Source of the DNA: a bacterium
GTDB lineage: Bacteria > JAJVIF01
Reading direction: 5' to 3'
Assembly (NCBI GenBank): GCA_022072165.1
Contig: JAJVIF010000002.1
Span: 430,063 to 494,062, forward strand
DNA length: 64,000 nt
Positions 1-8,996 of this stretch are shown one piece after another (the first letter of the stretch is position 1; every line of letters starts with the position of its first letter). The translations under genes and the position numbers were made by a program. Below the pieces are notes generated by a model that had not been told where the DNA came from, did not search any database, and saw only the letters and a list, made by a program, of their open reading frames with translations.

Positions 1-1274
1 TTGAGCTGGTCCTGCTGGATGTCGGCCTCCCGGATCGCTCCGGACTCGCCCTCCTGGAGCACTTCACGAAAACCCGGCCCGATGTCACGGTGGTCATGAT
101 GTCCGGCCACGCCATGATCGAAGACGCGGTCCGGGCGACCCAGATCGGGGCCTTTGATTTCCTCGAAAAGCCCATCACCCTCGACAAACTGCTAATCACG
201 GTCGAGAACGCCCGCAAGCTGAAGCGTGCCACGCAGGAAGTGTCACAACTGCGGCATCAGGTGAGCGAGCAGCCGGACTTCCTCTGGAAAAGTCCGGCGA
301 TGGTGGAACTGATGGGGCAGGTCTCCCGGGTGGCTCCGACCGCCGGACGGGTCCTCATCACGGGGGAGAACGGGACCGGCAAGGAGCGAGTCGCACACGC
401 GATTCATCAGGGATCCCCCCGGGCGTCGCATCCCTTCATCCGGGTGAACTGCGCCGCCATTCCTTCGGAACTCATCGAGAGCGAACTCTTCGGCCATGTG
501 AAGGGGGCGTTCACCGATGCCCAGCAGGACAAGCCGGGCAAGTTCGAACTCGCCCATCGGGGGAGCATCCTGCTCGACGAAATCGGCGACATGTCGCTGC
601 AGACTCAGGCGAAGGTTCTTCGGGTCCTGGAGCAGCAGGAGTTTCAGCGGGTCGGTGGGGCGGAAACGATTCGGGTCGATGTCCGGGTCATCGCCGCGAC
701 GAACAAGAATCTGCCGCAGCTGGTCGATCAGGGCGAGTTCCGTCAGGACCTCTACTACCGCCTGAATGTCGTGCCGCTGACGGTGCCACCGCTTCGTTCG
801 CGACGGGAAGACATTCCGGTCCTGGCGGAATACTACGGGCAGTATCTGGCCCAGCAGATGGGCCTGGCGGCCCGCAAGTTCACGCCGGGAGCCCTGGAAG
901 CACTGGCAGCCTACGACTGGCCCGGCAATGTCCGGGAGCTGCGGAACATGATCGAGCGGGTCTGCATCATGGTCCCGCAGGAGACGGTCGGGGTGGAGGA
1001 GATCCAGGCGATGTTTCGCCAGGATCTTCCGGGCTCGCAGGCCAGCCGAACCCAGGAGCGCTGGACCGAGGAGGGCATCCGGATCGTGGTCCCCGCCGGG
1101 CTCACCTTTCGGGAGGCGGAGGAGTACTTCGGCGGGGAGTACATCAAAGCGACTCTGACCGCGCAGCAACAGAATGTCGCCGCCACCGCCCGGGAACTCG
1201 GGCTGGAGCGGAGCTATCTCTACAAAAAGATGAAAGCGCTGGGGATCGAACGGGAAGAGGCCGAAGTCAACTGA
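1..1274 (+). CDS. Sigma-54-dependent response regulator (NtrC type), 5' truncated
   Basis: The reading frame is open from base 3, so the true start lies left of the window. The visible part begins inside a receiver domain with the motif LVLLDVGLPD, whose Asp is the likely phosphoacceptor. A central AAA+ domain follows, with Walker A GENGTGKE, a GAFTDA loop (the common form is GAFTGA), and Walker B ILLDEIGD. The C-terminus carries a Fis-type helix-turn-helix (ARELGLERSYLYKKM). The family activates sigma-54 RNA polymerase after phosphorylation by a histidine kinase, which is not visible here. The target genes are unknown. The Gly-to-Asp change in the loop that contacts sigma-54 is a minor oddity. 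Confidence 0.93.
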   Translation, partial: ELVLLDVGLPDRSGLALLEHFTKTRPDVTVVMMSGHAMIEDAVRATQIGAFDFLEKPITLDKLLITVENARKLKRATQEVSQLRHQVSEQPDFLWKSPAMVELMGQVSRVAPTAGRVLITGENGTGKERVAHAIHQGSPRASHPFIRVNCAAIPSELIESELFGHVKGAFTDAQQDKPGKFELAHRGSILLDEIGDMSLQTQAKVLRVLEQQEFQRVGGAETIRVDVRVIAATNKNLPQLVDQGEFRQDLYYRLNVVPLTVPPLRSRREDIPVLAEYYGQYLAQQMGLAARKFTPGALEALAAYDWPGNVRELRNMIERVCIMVPQETVGVEEIQAMFRQDLPGSQASRTQERWTEEGIRIVVPAGLTFREAEEYFGGEYIKATLTAQQQNVAATARELGLERSYLYKKMKALGIEREEAEVN

Positions 1275-1345
1275 CCGACCTGGCACGTTCCGCAGTCGCT
1301 ACTATCAGTCACCCTAACTACTTCAGGCAGTCACACAGGAGCCTC

Positions 1346-1699
1346 ATGAGCGAGTACACCACCGACAGCGGTTTGCGTATCACCATTGTCAAAGCGGGGA
1401 GCGGCCCGGCGGTCGAGCAGTCCAGCACAGTCACGGTGAACTACACCGGCTGGCTGGAGGACGGCACCGCGTTCGATTCCAACGTCGATCCGGCGTTCGG
1501 TCATGTGGAGCCCTTCACGTTGCGGGGTATTCGCGGGGTCATCGCCGGCTGGCAGGAGGGGCTGTTGGGAATGCAGGCCGGGGAGGTCCGGAAGCTCTGG
1601 ATTCCCAGCGACCTGGCGTATGGCAAGCGGGGTGCGCCGGGGGCCATTCCGCCGGACGCGAATCTGATCTTTGAGATCGAACTGGTGGACCTGCGGTAA
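1346..1699 (+). CDS. FKBP-type peptidyl-prolyl cis-trans isomerase
   Basis: This 117-residue single-domain FKBP has the family signature from VTVNYTGWLEDGTAFDS through LGMQAGEVRKLWIPSDLAYG to the C-terminal strand LIFEIELVDLR. It has no signal peptide, so it is probably cytoplasmic, where it would speed proline isomerisation during folding. A CAGGAG ribosome site lies just before the ATG, and a TACTAT -10-like box sits at 1300-1305. It is about 70 bp downstream of the response regulator on the same strand but probably has its own promoter. Confidence 0.93.
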   Translation: MSEYTTDSGLRITIVKAGSGPAVEQSSTVTVNYTGWLEDGTAFDSNVDPAFGHVEPFTLRGIRGVIAGWQEGLLGMQAGEVRKLWIPSDLAYGKRGAPGAIPPDANLIFEIELVDLR

Positions 1700-2410
1700 C
1701 AGCGTAAGCCAGCGGCGGAACTCTCCACCATGCCGCGACCTGCCAAATCGCTCCATCTCTGAATTCGACCCGTTGTCGCATGGTTCTACGCCTTGCGTAT
1801 GGACTTAAACGTGGTTCAATCCTCCCTTGAGTGGGGGCGCGTCCTGACCGCGCTGCGGCCGTGACCCAAGTACGCCCCGTTTGACGGGGAACGACGCCCT
1901 CCCACTCCGGCAGCGTGCTGCCGTCGCAGAGGCTCCCGGAACAGACCCGGTCACGAGCACTGGTCGCCTCATTCGGCGACTGGAGGACCGGGCGAGGCAG
2001 CGGACGCGACATCGCGTCCTGGCCCAGTGAGTGGCCATGCCGGACCCTCTGAAGCGCCGAAGCATGTATGGGTGCATGCGGCGGCTCGACCTGACCCTGT
2101 CCGGGCGCGGATGGTTGGTCGAAGAGCGATTCCCTGTGCTCCGTCTCCTGGGGAATCAGCTGATCCGGCAGTCACCAATGCGGTGTCCTGTCGGTCGCTC
2201 CTCTTTGAGCCTGTCCTTTCAGCCTCGCTGGTGGGAAGAGCCCCCTGACTCCTGCGCATTGCAGCCCGACCCCGGTCCGGCTGTGCCCCTGCAGGTGCCG
2301 GCCCTCACGTACGTGTTGTTCTTCTGACACCCTGTCCTCTCCCCCCCACTGACTGGGGGATACTCCGTGCGTCTGCGTGTCAGACGCGATCGAAAGGCTG
2401 ATGGACCCCT
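1700..2410. other. Long GC-rich, hairpin-rich gap upstream of metE
   Basis: No convincing gene lies in these 711 bases. Several perfect short hairpins are visible: CCCCGT-ACGGGG and CGGCAGC-GCTGCCG around 1880-1925, TCGCC-GGCGA near 1960-1975, and GCGTCTG-CAGACGC at 2369-2387, only 23 bases before metE. The stretch may be a long metE leader, a structured RNA or decayed sequence. I looked for cobalamin, SAM and SAH riboswitch signatures, which are common before metE, and found no clear match. Confidence 0.5.
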
Positions 2411-4732
2411 ATGGTTCTTGCAACAAATCTCGGCTGTCCCCGCATCGGACCGAAGCGGGAACTCAAAAAAGCGCTGGAGCAGTTCTGGGCTGGCACGATA
2501 GGCGAGGAGGAACTCTGGCCGGTTGGCGAGTCCCTGCGTCGGCAGAACTGGGAGCTGCAGCGCGACCTGGGGCTGGCGCACATCCCGGCCAATGACTTCT
2601 CCTGGTACGACCATGTGCTGGACACCGCCGCGCTGGTCGGGGCGGTGCCTTCGCGCTATCGCTGGACCGGGACCTGGCTCAATCCGGTCACGTACTTCGC
2701 GATGGCTCGTGGACGCCAGGATCGGTCCGGCAACGGCGATGCCCTGGATGTCCCGGCCATGGAAATGACCAAATGGTTTGACACCAACTATCACTACATC
2801 GTGCCGGAGTTCCATCCCGACACCGACTTCCGGATCGGGTTTCTGAAGCCAATCGAGGAGTACGAAGAAGCGGCACGGCTGGGTATCCAGACCCGTCCGG
2901 TGCTGCTGGGTCCGGTGTCGTTCCTCCTGCTTGGCAAAACCCATGCCGCTGACTTCAAAGCACTGGACCTGCTGCCGAAGCTGCTGCCGGTTTATGCCAA
3001 GGTCCTCCGCCTCCTCTGGGCAGTCGGCGCAGAGTGGGTGCAGATCGATGAGCCCTGCCTGGTCCTGGATCTTGATCCTGCCGCGAAGCAGGCCTACCGC
3101 ACCGCCTATCGGGCGTTGCGGGATGCGGCACCGGGACTGAAGCTCCTTTTGGCCACTTACTTTGGGGACCTGGAAGATAACCTCGACCTCGCCCTGAGTC
3201 TCCCGCTCGATGCGCTGCATCTGGACCTCGTCCGGGGTCCTGGCCAGCTTGACCGGGCGCTGGACAAAGTCCACGCCTCCATGGCGCTGTCGCTGGGTGT
3301 GGTCGATGGCCGCAATGTCTGGCGGACGGACCTGGATGCCGCCATAGCGACCGTACAGAAAGCAGTACAGGCGCTGGGCACCGACCGGGTCATGGTGGGA
3401 CCCTCCTGCTCGCTGTTGACGTCGCCGGTTGATCTCGAAAGCGAAGAGCAGCTCGACCCCGAGCTGAAAAGCTGGCTGGCGTTCGCAAAGCAAAAGCTGC
3501 AGGAGATTCAACTGATTGCCCGGGCGGTCAATGAGGGCGAGGGTGCGGTCGCCGACGAGCTGGCAGCCTCACGCGCTGCCATCGCTGCCCGGAAGGCCAG
3601 CCCCCGGATTCATCGTCCGGAGGTCAAGGCCCGGGAAGCGGCGGTCACCGAAGCCGATCTCACCCGCCAGGCCGTCTATGCCACCCGTGCCCTGGCGCAG
3701 CGGGAGCGGCTCCAGCTGCCCCTCTTCCCCACCACCACCATCGGGTCCTTCCCGCAAACAAAAGACATCCGGGCGCAGCGGGCGGCGTTTAAAAGCGGCA
3801 AGCTGGATCAGGCCGCGTATGAGGCGTTCCTGAAAGAGCAGATTGCCGAGTGTGTCCGAATCCAGGAATCCCTGGGGCTCGATGTCTTCGTGCATGGCGA
3901 AGCGGAACGGACCGACATGGTGGAGTACTTTGGGGAACTCCTCGATGGGGTCGCCATCACCAGCAATGGCTGGGTGCAGAGCTACGGCTCCCGCTGTGTG
4001 CGTCCGCCCATCATCTACGGCGACATCACCCGACCGGAAGCGATGACAGTCCCCTGGAGTGTCTACGCCCAGAGCCTCACCACGAAGCCGATGAAGGGGA
4101 TGCTGACCGGCCCGGTCACGATCCTGCAGTGGGCCTTCGTGCGTGATGATCAGCCCCGGGCGGTCACCTGCCGTCAACTGGGACTGGCGATCCGCGATGA
4201 GGTCGTGGACCTGGAACAGGCGGGCATCAGCGTGATCCAGATCGATGAGCCGGCGATTCGCGAGGGGCTCCCCCTGCGACGTCATGCCTGGGGGGAGTAT
4301 CTCCAGTGGGCCATCGATGCGTTCCGCCTCGCGGCCGCCGGGGTCCGGAACGAGACGCAGATCCACACGCACATGTGCTACTCCGAGTTCAACGACATGA
4401 TCGACTCCATTGCCCGGATGGACGCCGATGTCATCAGTATGGAGACCAGCAGGTCGCAGATGGAGCTCCTCGATGCCTTCGCGACCTTCCAGTATCCGAA
4501 CGAAATCGGTCCCGGCGTGTATGACATCCACTCGCCCCGCGTGCCGGCGGAAGAGGAGATGTCAGCGCTTCTGGCGCGGGCCCTGGAGGTGCTGTCGCCG
4601 CAGCAGCTCTGGGTGAATCCCGACTGCGGCCTGAAGACTCGTCGCTGGGAAGAAGTCCTGCCAGCGCTGGAACACATGGTGGCGGCGGCACGGTCGTTGC
4701 GTACCAAGGTCGGCGAGGCAGTCGCGGTGTAA
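2411..4732 (+). CDS. metE: Cobalamin-independent methionine synthase
   Basis: This 773-residue protein has the usual MetE length. It transfers the methyl group of 5-methyltetrahydrofolate polyglutamate to homocysteine in the last step of methionine synthesis. The N-terminus [19 protein letters not shown] is typical. The C-terminal barrel has TTIGSFPQT, the [13 protein letters not shown] stretch, [10 protein letters not shown] and [11 protein letters not shown], which include the zinc-binding His and Cys residues. An AAAGG lies before the ATG. The gene stands alone behind a long hairpin-rich leader and ends at a strong terminator. A MetE enzyme needs no B12, but whether the cell also has metH cannot be told. 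Confidence 0.97.
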   Translation: MVLATNLGCPRIGPKRELKKALEQFWAGTIGEEELWPVGESLRRQNWELQRDLGLAHIPANDFSWYDHVLDTAALVGAVPSRYRWTGTWLNPVTYFAMARGRQDRSGNGDALDVPAMEMTKWFDTNYHYIVPEFHPDTDFRIGFLKPIEEYEEAARLGIQTRPVLLGPVSFLLLGKTHAADFKALDLLPKLLPVYAKVLRLLWAVGAEWVQIDEPCLVLDLDPAAKQAYRTAYRALRDAAPGLKLLLATYFGDLEDNLDLALSLPLDALHLDLVRGPGQLDRALDKVHASMALSLGVVDGRNVWRTDLDAAIATVQKAVQALGTDRVMVGPSCSLLTSPVDLESEEQLDPELKSWLAFAKQKLQEIQLIARAVNEGEGAVADELAASRAAIAARKASPRIHRPEVKAREAAVTEADLTRQAVYATRALAQRERLQLPLFPTTTIGSFPQTKDIRAQRAAFKSGKLDQAAYEAFLKEQIAECVRIQESLGLDVFVHGEAERTDMVEYFGELLDGVAITSNGWVQSYGSRCVRPPIIYGDITRPEAMTVPWSVYAQSLTTKPMKGMLTGPVTILQWAFVRDDQPRAVTCRQLGLAIRDEVVDLEQAGISVIQIDEPAIREGLPLRRHAWGEYLQWAIDAFRLAAAGVRNETQIHTHMCYSEFNDMIDSIARMDADVISMETSRSQMELLDAFATFQYPNEIGPGVYDIHSPRVPAEEEMSALLARALEVLSPQQLWVNPDCGLKTRRWEEVLPALEHMVAAARSLRTKVGEAVAV

Positions 4733-4758
4733 GAGAACCTCCTGTGCAGAGAGTTTCA

Positions 4759-4788
4759 GCCGACCGGGTCGCCGGTCGGCTTTTTTTT
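4759..4788 (+). terminator. Rho-independent terminator of metE
   Basis: A perfect 9-bp stem (GCCGACCGG / CCGGTCGGC) with a GTCG loop is followed by eight T residues. Its stem is identical to the terminator at 6602-6629. Confidence 0.93.
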
Positions 4789-4804
4789 AGGCAGTTCGAC
4801 ATTC

Positions 4805-4830
4805 CCCGGAGGCCGGGTCTTTAGACCCGG
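4805..4830 (+). repeat. Dispersed hairpin repeat, copy A
   Basis: A 26-base imperfect palindrome reading cccggaggccgggtct, then tt, then agacccgg. It lies 16 bases after the metE terminator. A copy differing at one base is at 6641-6666, and related halves occur at 17920-18102. It looks like a REP-type intergenic element. Confidence 0.75.
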
Positions 4831-4990
4831 TGGGCTCCCGCCGGCGGAGCGGAGTTAGGTGAATAAGTTGCGGAAAATCATGTTGCTTACTCCCCCTCAA
4901 ATGGCCACTTTGTGACCTCATTTTTTGCTTTGGTACGTTAGCATGAGCACGCTCCGTACTTTAGAAGCTCGATGACACAAGGAGGAGTAC

Positions 4991-6082
4991 ATGCAAACCA
5001 CGCAAACCTGGAAGCAACGGCTGGATACACTCCGTCAGCAGCATCAGGCAGAGATGCAGCTACTGAAAGCCGAGTTACAGGAGTCCCGCCAGGCCTTCAA
5101 CCAACAGGAGCAAGCGCTGGAGGAACTGAAGCTGACCCATCGTGCGCAGCTGGAGCAGTTGCAACGCGCATTGGACGCGGCGGCGCAGTTGCAGCTGGAG
5201 ACAGTGCAGTCGGCAAGATTCAGATTCGAGGAGGCCGAGCAGCGCCAGGAGGCCGCCCGGGGGCACCTCCAGGTGGCAGTCGACCAGCTGTTTGGTGATC
5301 TGCTGTATCAAGCATCCGAAAGCTTCAACAAACGACCAGCCATCGTGGCTTCCTACCGGGAGGAAAATGGCAAGCGGCTCGCGCTGGCGGAACAGCATCC
5401 GGACCTGCTGGACCAACTGGACTCCTATGAGCGCTATCGCCGTCAGCTGAAGGACTACGCCGATCTGCTCCGCCCATCGCGGGATGATCTGGACGAAGCG
5501 GGATGTCTGAACCTCGCGCGCGTGTTTCTGAAACCAGAACAGCTGGAACTGCTGGGTCGTATCGAGGACGCGGGGCTTGATCAGGAACTCGTGCTCGCCG
5601 ATGGCACGGTCCCGCTACCTGTGGCGGTCCGACAGGGCCATGTGGCGATGGCCGATGGCGGTCAGCCCATCCGGGAAGTGTTCCTCGTCGTGCCAGTGCC
5701 TGAGGAAACCCTCGAAGACCGGGCGATAGGGCTGGATCAGCGCCTTGCGCTTTGTATCGCTGAGGCCCTGATTGAGTTACAACTGCTGTACAAAGATCCC
5801 AGCCTCGAGCTCGATGCTGAGCAGTATGAGGAACATCTGGTGTACCGGGTACAGCTCTGCACCAGCGACACCGATGCCGAAATCCTGAGCTATCTGCAGG
5901 ACTATCTGAACGAACAACTCCAGCAGCAGCCGGCACTGCAGGACCTGGAGATTACGCTCCAACTGGTCCCTGATTTCGCACCGGCCATCCTGCGCCAGCT
6001 CACCAGCTGGGATGACATGGATCAGATTGCCCAGTCGGAAGCTATGCCCAACAAGGAGGAACCAGTCTATGCCTCGCACTAA
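4991..6082 (+). CDS. Coiled-coil protein of unknown function (cassette gene 1)
   Basis: I do not recognise this 363-residue protein. Residues about 1-90 are rich in Gln, Glu, Leu and Arg in heptad-like spacing and predict a long coiled coil. The rest is an acidic mixed alpha/beta region, with a hydrophobic strand (REVFLVVPVPEE) near residue 237 and Leu-rich helices after it. There is no signal peptide or membrane segment, so it should be cytoplasmic. A strong AAGGAGG at 4979-4985 fixes the start. The 3' end overlaps the next gene by 14 bases. The preceding 130 bases are AT-rich compared with the surroundings, with a possible -10 (TAGCAT) near 4938. Confidence 0.8.
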   Translation: MQTTQTWKQRLDTLRQQHQAEMQLLKAELQESRQAFNQQEQALEELKLTHRAQLEQLQRALDAAAQLQLETVQSARFRFEEAEQRQEAARGHLQVAVDQLFGDLLYQASESFNKRPAIVASYREENGKRLALAEQHPDLLDQLDSYERYRRQLKDYADLLRPSRDDLDEAGCLNLARVFLKPEQLELLGRIEDAGLDQELVLADGTVPLPVAVRQGHVAMADGGQPIREVFLVVPVPEETLEDRAIGLDQRLALCIAEALIELQLLYKDPSLELDAEQYEEHLVYRVQLCTSDTDAEILSYLQDYLNEQLQQQPALQDLEITLQLVPDFAPAILRQLTSWDDMDQIAQSEAMPNKEEPVYASH

Positions 6083-6581
6083 TTTGCTGGCCTTTGCTCA
6101 TGCCCGGGGCTGCGATCCGTTGGTGTTGCTCAAAGAACTCCGCAACAACGGCCAGCTGACCGGTGATTATGAGTTCCCGGAGGAGTACATCCCCACGCTG
6201 GAGCAGCGCCTGGATCTCCTGCCGGGGGTCATCGTCAGTGCACCTGCGGCTCCAGATCCACCGCTGGCAACCATCGGCGGCATGAACGAACTCGAGCTTT
6301 ACGTCCGGGCTTCTGTCCGCAAGCTGAAGTCCAAGGGCAAGGTCGGGGCGTCGCACACCAGCTACAAAAGTTTCCTGCGTGGTGCTCCTGATCATCTCAA
6401 GGGTGGAATGCACGAGGCCCTGCAACAACTGATGCAGTCGGGCGTGGTGGAGGGGAAGCACACGAAGTCCCGCGATATTCACATTCGGCTGAATCCGCAC
6501 CGGATGGATGTCATCGATGCCCTGCTGGACGGCAAGATCGAAGACCCGGAATTGCGACGGCGGCTGCAGCTGGAGCCGTAG
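6069..6581 (+). CDS. Unknown protein with a possible winged-helix C-terminus (cassette gene 2)
   Basis: This 170-residue protein is unrecognised. An upstream in-frame ATG at 6012 exists, but the AAGGAGG at about 6052-6058 points to 6069, inside the end of the previous gene, so the two are probably translationally coupled and may act together. Residues about 85-150 are basic and helical (KLKSKGKVGASHTSYKSF; later SRDIHIRLNPHRMDV), which could be a nucleic-acid-binding winged-helix fold, though this is only an impression. A strong terminator follows 20 bases after the stop. Confidence 0.75.
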   Translation: MPRTNLLAFAHARGCDPLVLLKELRNNGQLTGDYEFPEEYIPTLEQRLDLLPGVIVSAPAAPDPPLATIGGMNELELYVRASVRKLKSKGKVGASHTSYKSFLRGAPDHLKGGMHEALQQLMQSGVVEGKHTKSRDIHIRLNPHRMDVIDALLDGKIEDPELRRRLQLEP

Positions 6582-6601
6582 CGGCTGCTTTACCTACTCG
6601 C

Positions 6602-6629
6602 GCCGACCGGGTCACCGGTCGGCTTTTTT
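6602..6629 (+). terminator. Rho-independent terminator of the two-gene cassette
   Basis: A perfect 9-bp stem (GCCGACCGG / CCGGTCGGC) with a GTCA loop and six T residues. It differs from the metE terminator stem-loop by one loop base. Confidence 0.92.
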
Positions 6630-6640
6630 GTGCGCTCGCT

Positions 6641-6666
6641 CCCGGAGGCCGGGTCTTGAGACCCGG
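6641..6666 (+). repeat. Dispersed hairpin repeat, copy B
   Basis: It has the same 26-base palindrome as 4805-4830 with one base changed. It again lies 11 bases after the same terminator stem, in the same orientation. Confidence 0.75.
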
Positions 6667-6999
6667 CTCGTGGTCCCTCATTCGTTGCTCAGCGGTCGAG
6701 CGCCTTCGGCCTGCAAACGTTTGCATCCATCACGTCCCAGGTCTGAAGACCCGGGGTCTGCGTAGCGCATCACCAGACGCGCAACGGCCCCGGATTGGAT
6801 ACCGGGGCCGCGGGACTGGCGAGTCCACATGCGTCGTGCAGAGACTGAAGTGATGCCCGGGCCTGCTAACAGACCATCCCGGATCATGGTCCGGTGGCGT
6901 TAAAGGAACAGGTTGTGCGGGCTGAGTAGCAGGCCAAGTGTAGCAGGACCGCCCGTCCAGCGCTACCGTCAACGAACCCCTGTCTGATTACAAATCCCC
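6667..6999. other. Gap with degenerate hairpin repeats between convergent genes
   Basis: No gene is visible. Bases 6729-6748 (atcacgtcccaggtctgaag) recur exactly at 36843-36862. An inverted repeat cggccccgg/ccggggccg lies around 6788-6814, and a similar one is at about 37031-37056. The remaining bases before the protease gene show nothing I can name. Confidence 0.5.
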
Positions 7000-8127
7000 C
7001 TACCGATCCCGAAACCCCAGCGCTTCGGCCTGACGATCCCAGCCTGCCGCCAGCGCTTCCTCGCCCCGGGCTGCCACCAGATCTGCCAGATACGCAGCAC
7101 TCAGTCCATCCGTCGGACAAAGCGCGAACGCCCGGAAGAACGCCGCCTCGGCAGCGACCGGATCCTGGTCGACTAGCAGACAGCCGCGCAGATAGTGCGC
7201 CTGGGCATGTTCGGGAAACTCCGCGAGGAACGCATCGAGTTCTGCCAGCGACAGAGTCCGGCTCAGGAAGGGGTGTGTGGAAGGGACTTTGGCGGTTTCT
7301 ACATTCGTTACATAGCCCCGCAGGTCCGCGAAACCGGTCGGCTCAAAGAGCTGCGGCAACGCCGATGGCGTACCACCAGCATCGAACAGGACTGTCGTCG
7401 TCTGGGTCGATGTCAGTTGACCAGAGGTGTCTGCAGTCACTTCCGGGAAGCTCGACACCAGCGCTTCAAGTCCTGATGCAAAGTTGATCCCCTGCAGTTC
7501 ATCGATCCCCTTCGCCCGGACCACCCCGACCACGCCCCCGAGGTCAAGATCAAACAATGGACCGCCGGAGTTCCCCATGAAAATCGGCGCATCGGTCTGT
7601 ACCAGTTCCACCATGCCATGATCGTTGCGACGCAGCGCACTGACGATGCCCCGGGTCACACTCAGATCGGTGAGCCCCAGGATGTCGCCGACGGGATACC
7701 CCAGAGTAGCGACCGCATCGCCCACCCGGATGTCGGCCACCTGCGCCAGCGGAATGGTGGGGTAGTTGTAGCCCGGCAGTTGCAGCAACGCGAGGTCGTG
7801 ACGCACATCCTTCTGCAGAATGGTGGCCGTTTCGCTGGGACGCGCCAATTGCTGCGACCAGTGGATTTCCACCAGCTCTGCGTGACGAATCACATGCTCG
7901 CAGGTCACGATGAGCCCATCCTGTCGCACGATGAAACCGGTCCCCTGATTGGCGTTGCCTTCCGCATCAATTGCCAGAATCGCGACCACCGCCGGCTCCA
8001 GCACCCGCAGTTCATCCCGGAGGCTGCCGCGCGGTCCCTCGCTTGCAAAGCCAGGCACGACCATCAGCCATCCTGTCAGGACACCTGCGAGACACAGACT
8101 GCTCCGGAAACGCTGGGATCGCCACAT
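7000..8127 (-). CDS. Exported HtrA/DegP-like trypsin-type serine protease
   Basis: The 375-residue form starts at 8127, where GGGAGG precedes the ATG and the first ~30 residues form a signal peptide (basic MWRSQRFRS, hydrophobic core, cut near FAS). A longer in-frame start at 8175 would spoil the signal. The chymotrypsin-like domain shows the triad: His in TCEHVI, Asp in HDLALLQL and Ser in GNSGGPLF. No PDZ domain is seen. The C-terminal ~90 residues instead look helical and TPR-like (AHYLRGCLLVDQDPVAAEAA). The family degrades misfolded envelope proteins, but the substrate here is unknown. Confidence 0.88.
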   Translation of the reverse strand: MWRSQRFRSSLCLAGVLTGWLMVVPGFASEGPRGSLRDELRVLEPAVVAILAIDAEGNANQGTGFIVRQDGLIVTCEHVIRHAELVEIHWSQQLARPSETATILQKDVRHDLALLQLPGYNYPTIPLAQVADIRVGDAVATLGYPVGDILGLTDLSVTRGIVSALRRNDHGMVELVQTDAPIFMGNSGGPLFDLDLGGVVGVVRAKGIDELQGINFASGLEALVSSFPEVTADTSGQLTSTQTTTVLFDAGGTPSALPQLFEPTGFADLRGYVTNVETAKVPSTHPFLSRTLSLAELDAFLAEFPEHAQAHYLRGCLLVDQDPVAAEAAFFRAFALCPTDGLSAAYLADLVAARGEEALAAGWDRQAEALGFRDR

Positions 8128-8429
8128 GTCGGGCCTCCCGGGATGCGGGAATCGCTTCTGCCAGGGCAGAAGCACAAACGCCGGTTCGTGGAGTAGCGGC
8201 TAAGCCTGTCCGCGGTGACTGTCGCAACGCGCCGACAGCAGGCGGACTGGGCGGTGAACCGTGCTGCTGATAACGTCGCGATCCCCCGCAGCACCTGCCT
8301 GATATGTACTACAACAACCGAAGGAAGGTGGAGGAACTGCAAGCAAAAATTGCCAGATGCAATGCGCGCTTCCCATCGAGCTGCGCGGCCCACCCCCTCG
8401 TATAATCGAGGGCGCGACTGACCTCCTGT
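8128..8429. other. Intergenic region between the protease and tRNA-Leu
   Basis: It presumably holds the protease promoter on the minus strand and the tRNA promoter on the plus strand (TATAAT at 8401). A 33-codon plus-strand ORF (8304-8405) has no ribosome site and is not called. Nothing else stands out. Confidence 0.5.
8401..8406 (+). promoter_or_regulatory. -10 box of the tRNA-Leu promoter
   Basis: A perfect TATAAT lies 23 bases upstream of the tRNA. No good -35 is seen at the usual distance. Confidence 0.7.
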
Positions 8430-8511
8430 GCCCGGGTGGTGGAACTGGCAGACACGCAGGATTTAGGTTCCTGTGCCGCGAGGCATGCGGGTTCGAGTCC
8501 CGCCCCGGGCA
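8430..8511 (+). tRNA. tRNA-Leu (anticodon UAG)
   Basis: The acceptor stem GCCCGGG pairs with CCCGGGC before discriminator A. The anticodon stem CAGGA/TCCTG encloses the loop TTTAGGT, giving anticodon TAG at 8464-8466. A long class II variable arm (TGCCGCGAGGCAT) and the T arm GCGGG-TTCGAGT-CCCGC follow. CCA is not encoded. It reads CUN codons, chiefly CUA. Confidence 0.97.
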
Positions 8512-8531
8512 GGCGCACGTGAATGCCCGAG

Positions 8532-8996
8532 TTAGTCGAGATGGCGGAATCTGCGGGACATCACCACATGCAGACCAATCAGCGGCAGTTCGAAAATCTC
8601 CCCTATCCGTTCCCAGCCCATCCGGGCGTAAAACTCGCCGGCTGTCACCCGGGCGTTGCACCAGAGAACGCCCGTGAACCCGATTCCATCCAAATGGGCA
8701 TACACCGCTTCCAGCAACAGACGTCCGATCCCCTGCCCCTGGGACGCAGGAGCCACCGCCATGCCCCGCAGGCGATACGACGGCTCCGGGATCCCGGATG
8801 GCCCGGCTTCCGGGAAGATCGACACCACCCCCACCAGCGCTTTGCCGATGGACGCACCGCCGTGGAACGCGAGCGGATCGTCATCACCGGGGTAGACACA
8901 TTCCGCTAGCTGCTGCATCGGTCGCAGGACCTGCTGACGCAACTCCAGGACTTCGGCAGGCAACACCTGACGAATCTCGACTGCAGGGGCGTTCAC
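8532..8996 (-). CDS. GNAT family N-acetyltransferase
   Basis: This 154-residue protein carries the acetyl-CoA motif A (MAVAPASQGQGIGRLLLEA; the core is QGQGIGRLL) and the later ARVTAGEFYARMGW element that closes GNAT domains. The substrate is unknown. It starts with a GTG that overlaps the stop of the tautomerase gene (GTGA), so the two are translationally coupled in one leaderless operon. It ends 20 bases from the convergent tRNA. Confidence 0.88.
   Translation of the reverse strand: MNAPAVEIRQVLPAEVLELRQQVLRPMQQLAECVYPGDDDPLAFHGGASIGKALVGVVSIFPEAGPSGIPEPSYRLRGMAVAPASQGQGIGRLLLEAVYAHLDGIGFTGVLWCNARVTAGEFYARMGWERIGEIFELPLIGLHVVMSRRFRHLD

Noticed and set aside
1700-2410. Cobalamin, SAM or SAH riboswitch before metE
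   Set aside because: The conserved core strings were not found in the expected order; only generic hairpins are visible.
2219-3511. 430-residue minus-strand frame opposite metE
   Set aside because: It is antisense to metE with a low-complexity, Arg/Gln-rich translation and no ribosome site.
8304-8405. 33-codon plus-strand ORF ending at the tRNA -10 box
   Set aside because: No ribosome site precedes its ATG and the stop falls inside the TATAAT promoter. The peptide has no supporting feature except a slight coiled-coil look.
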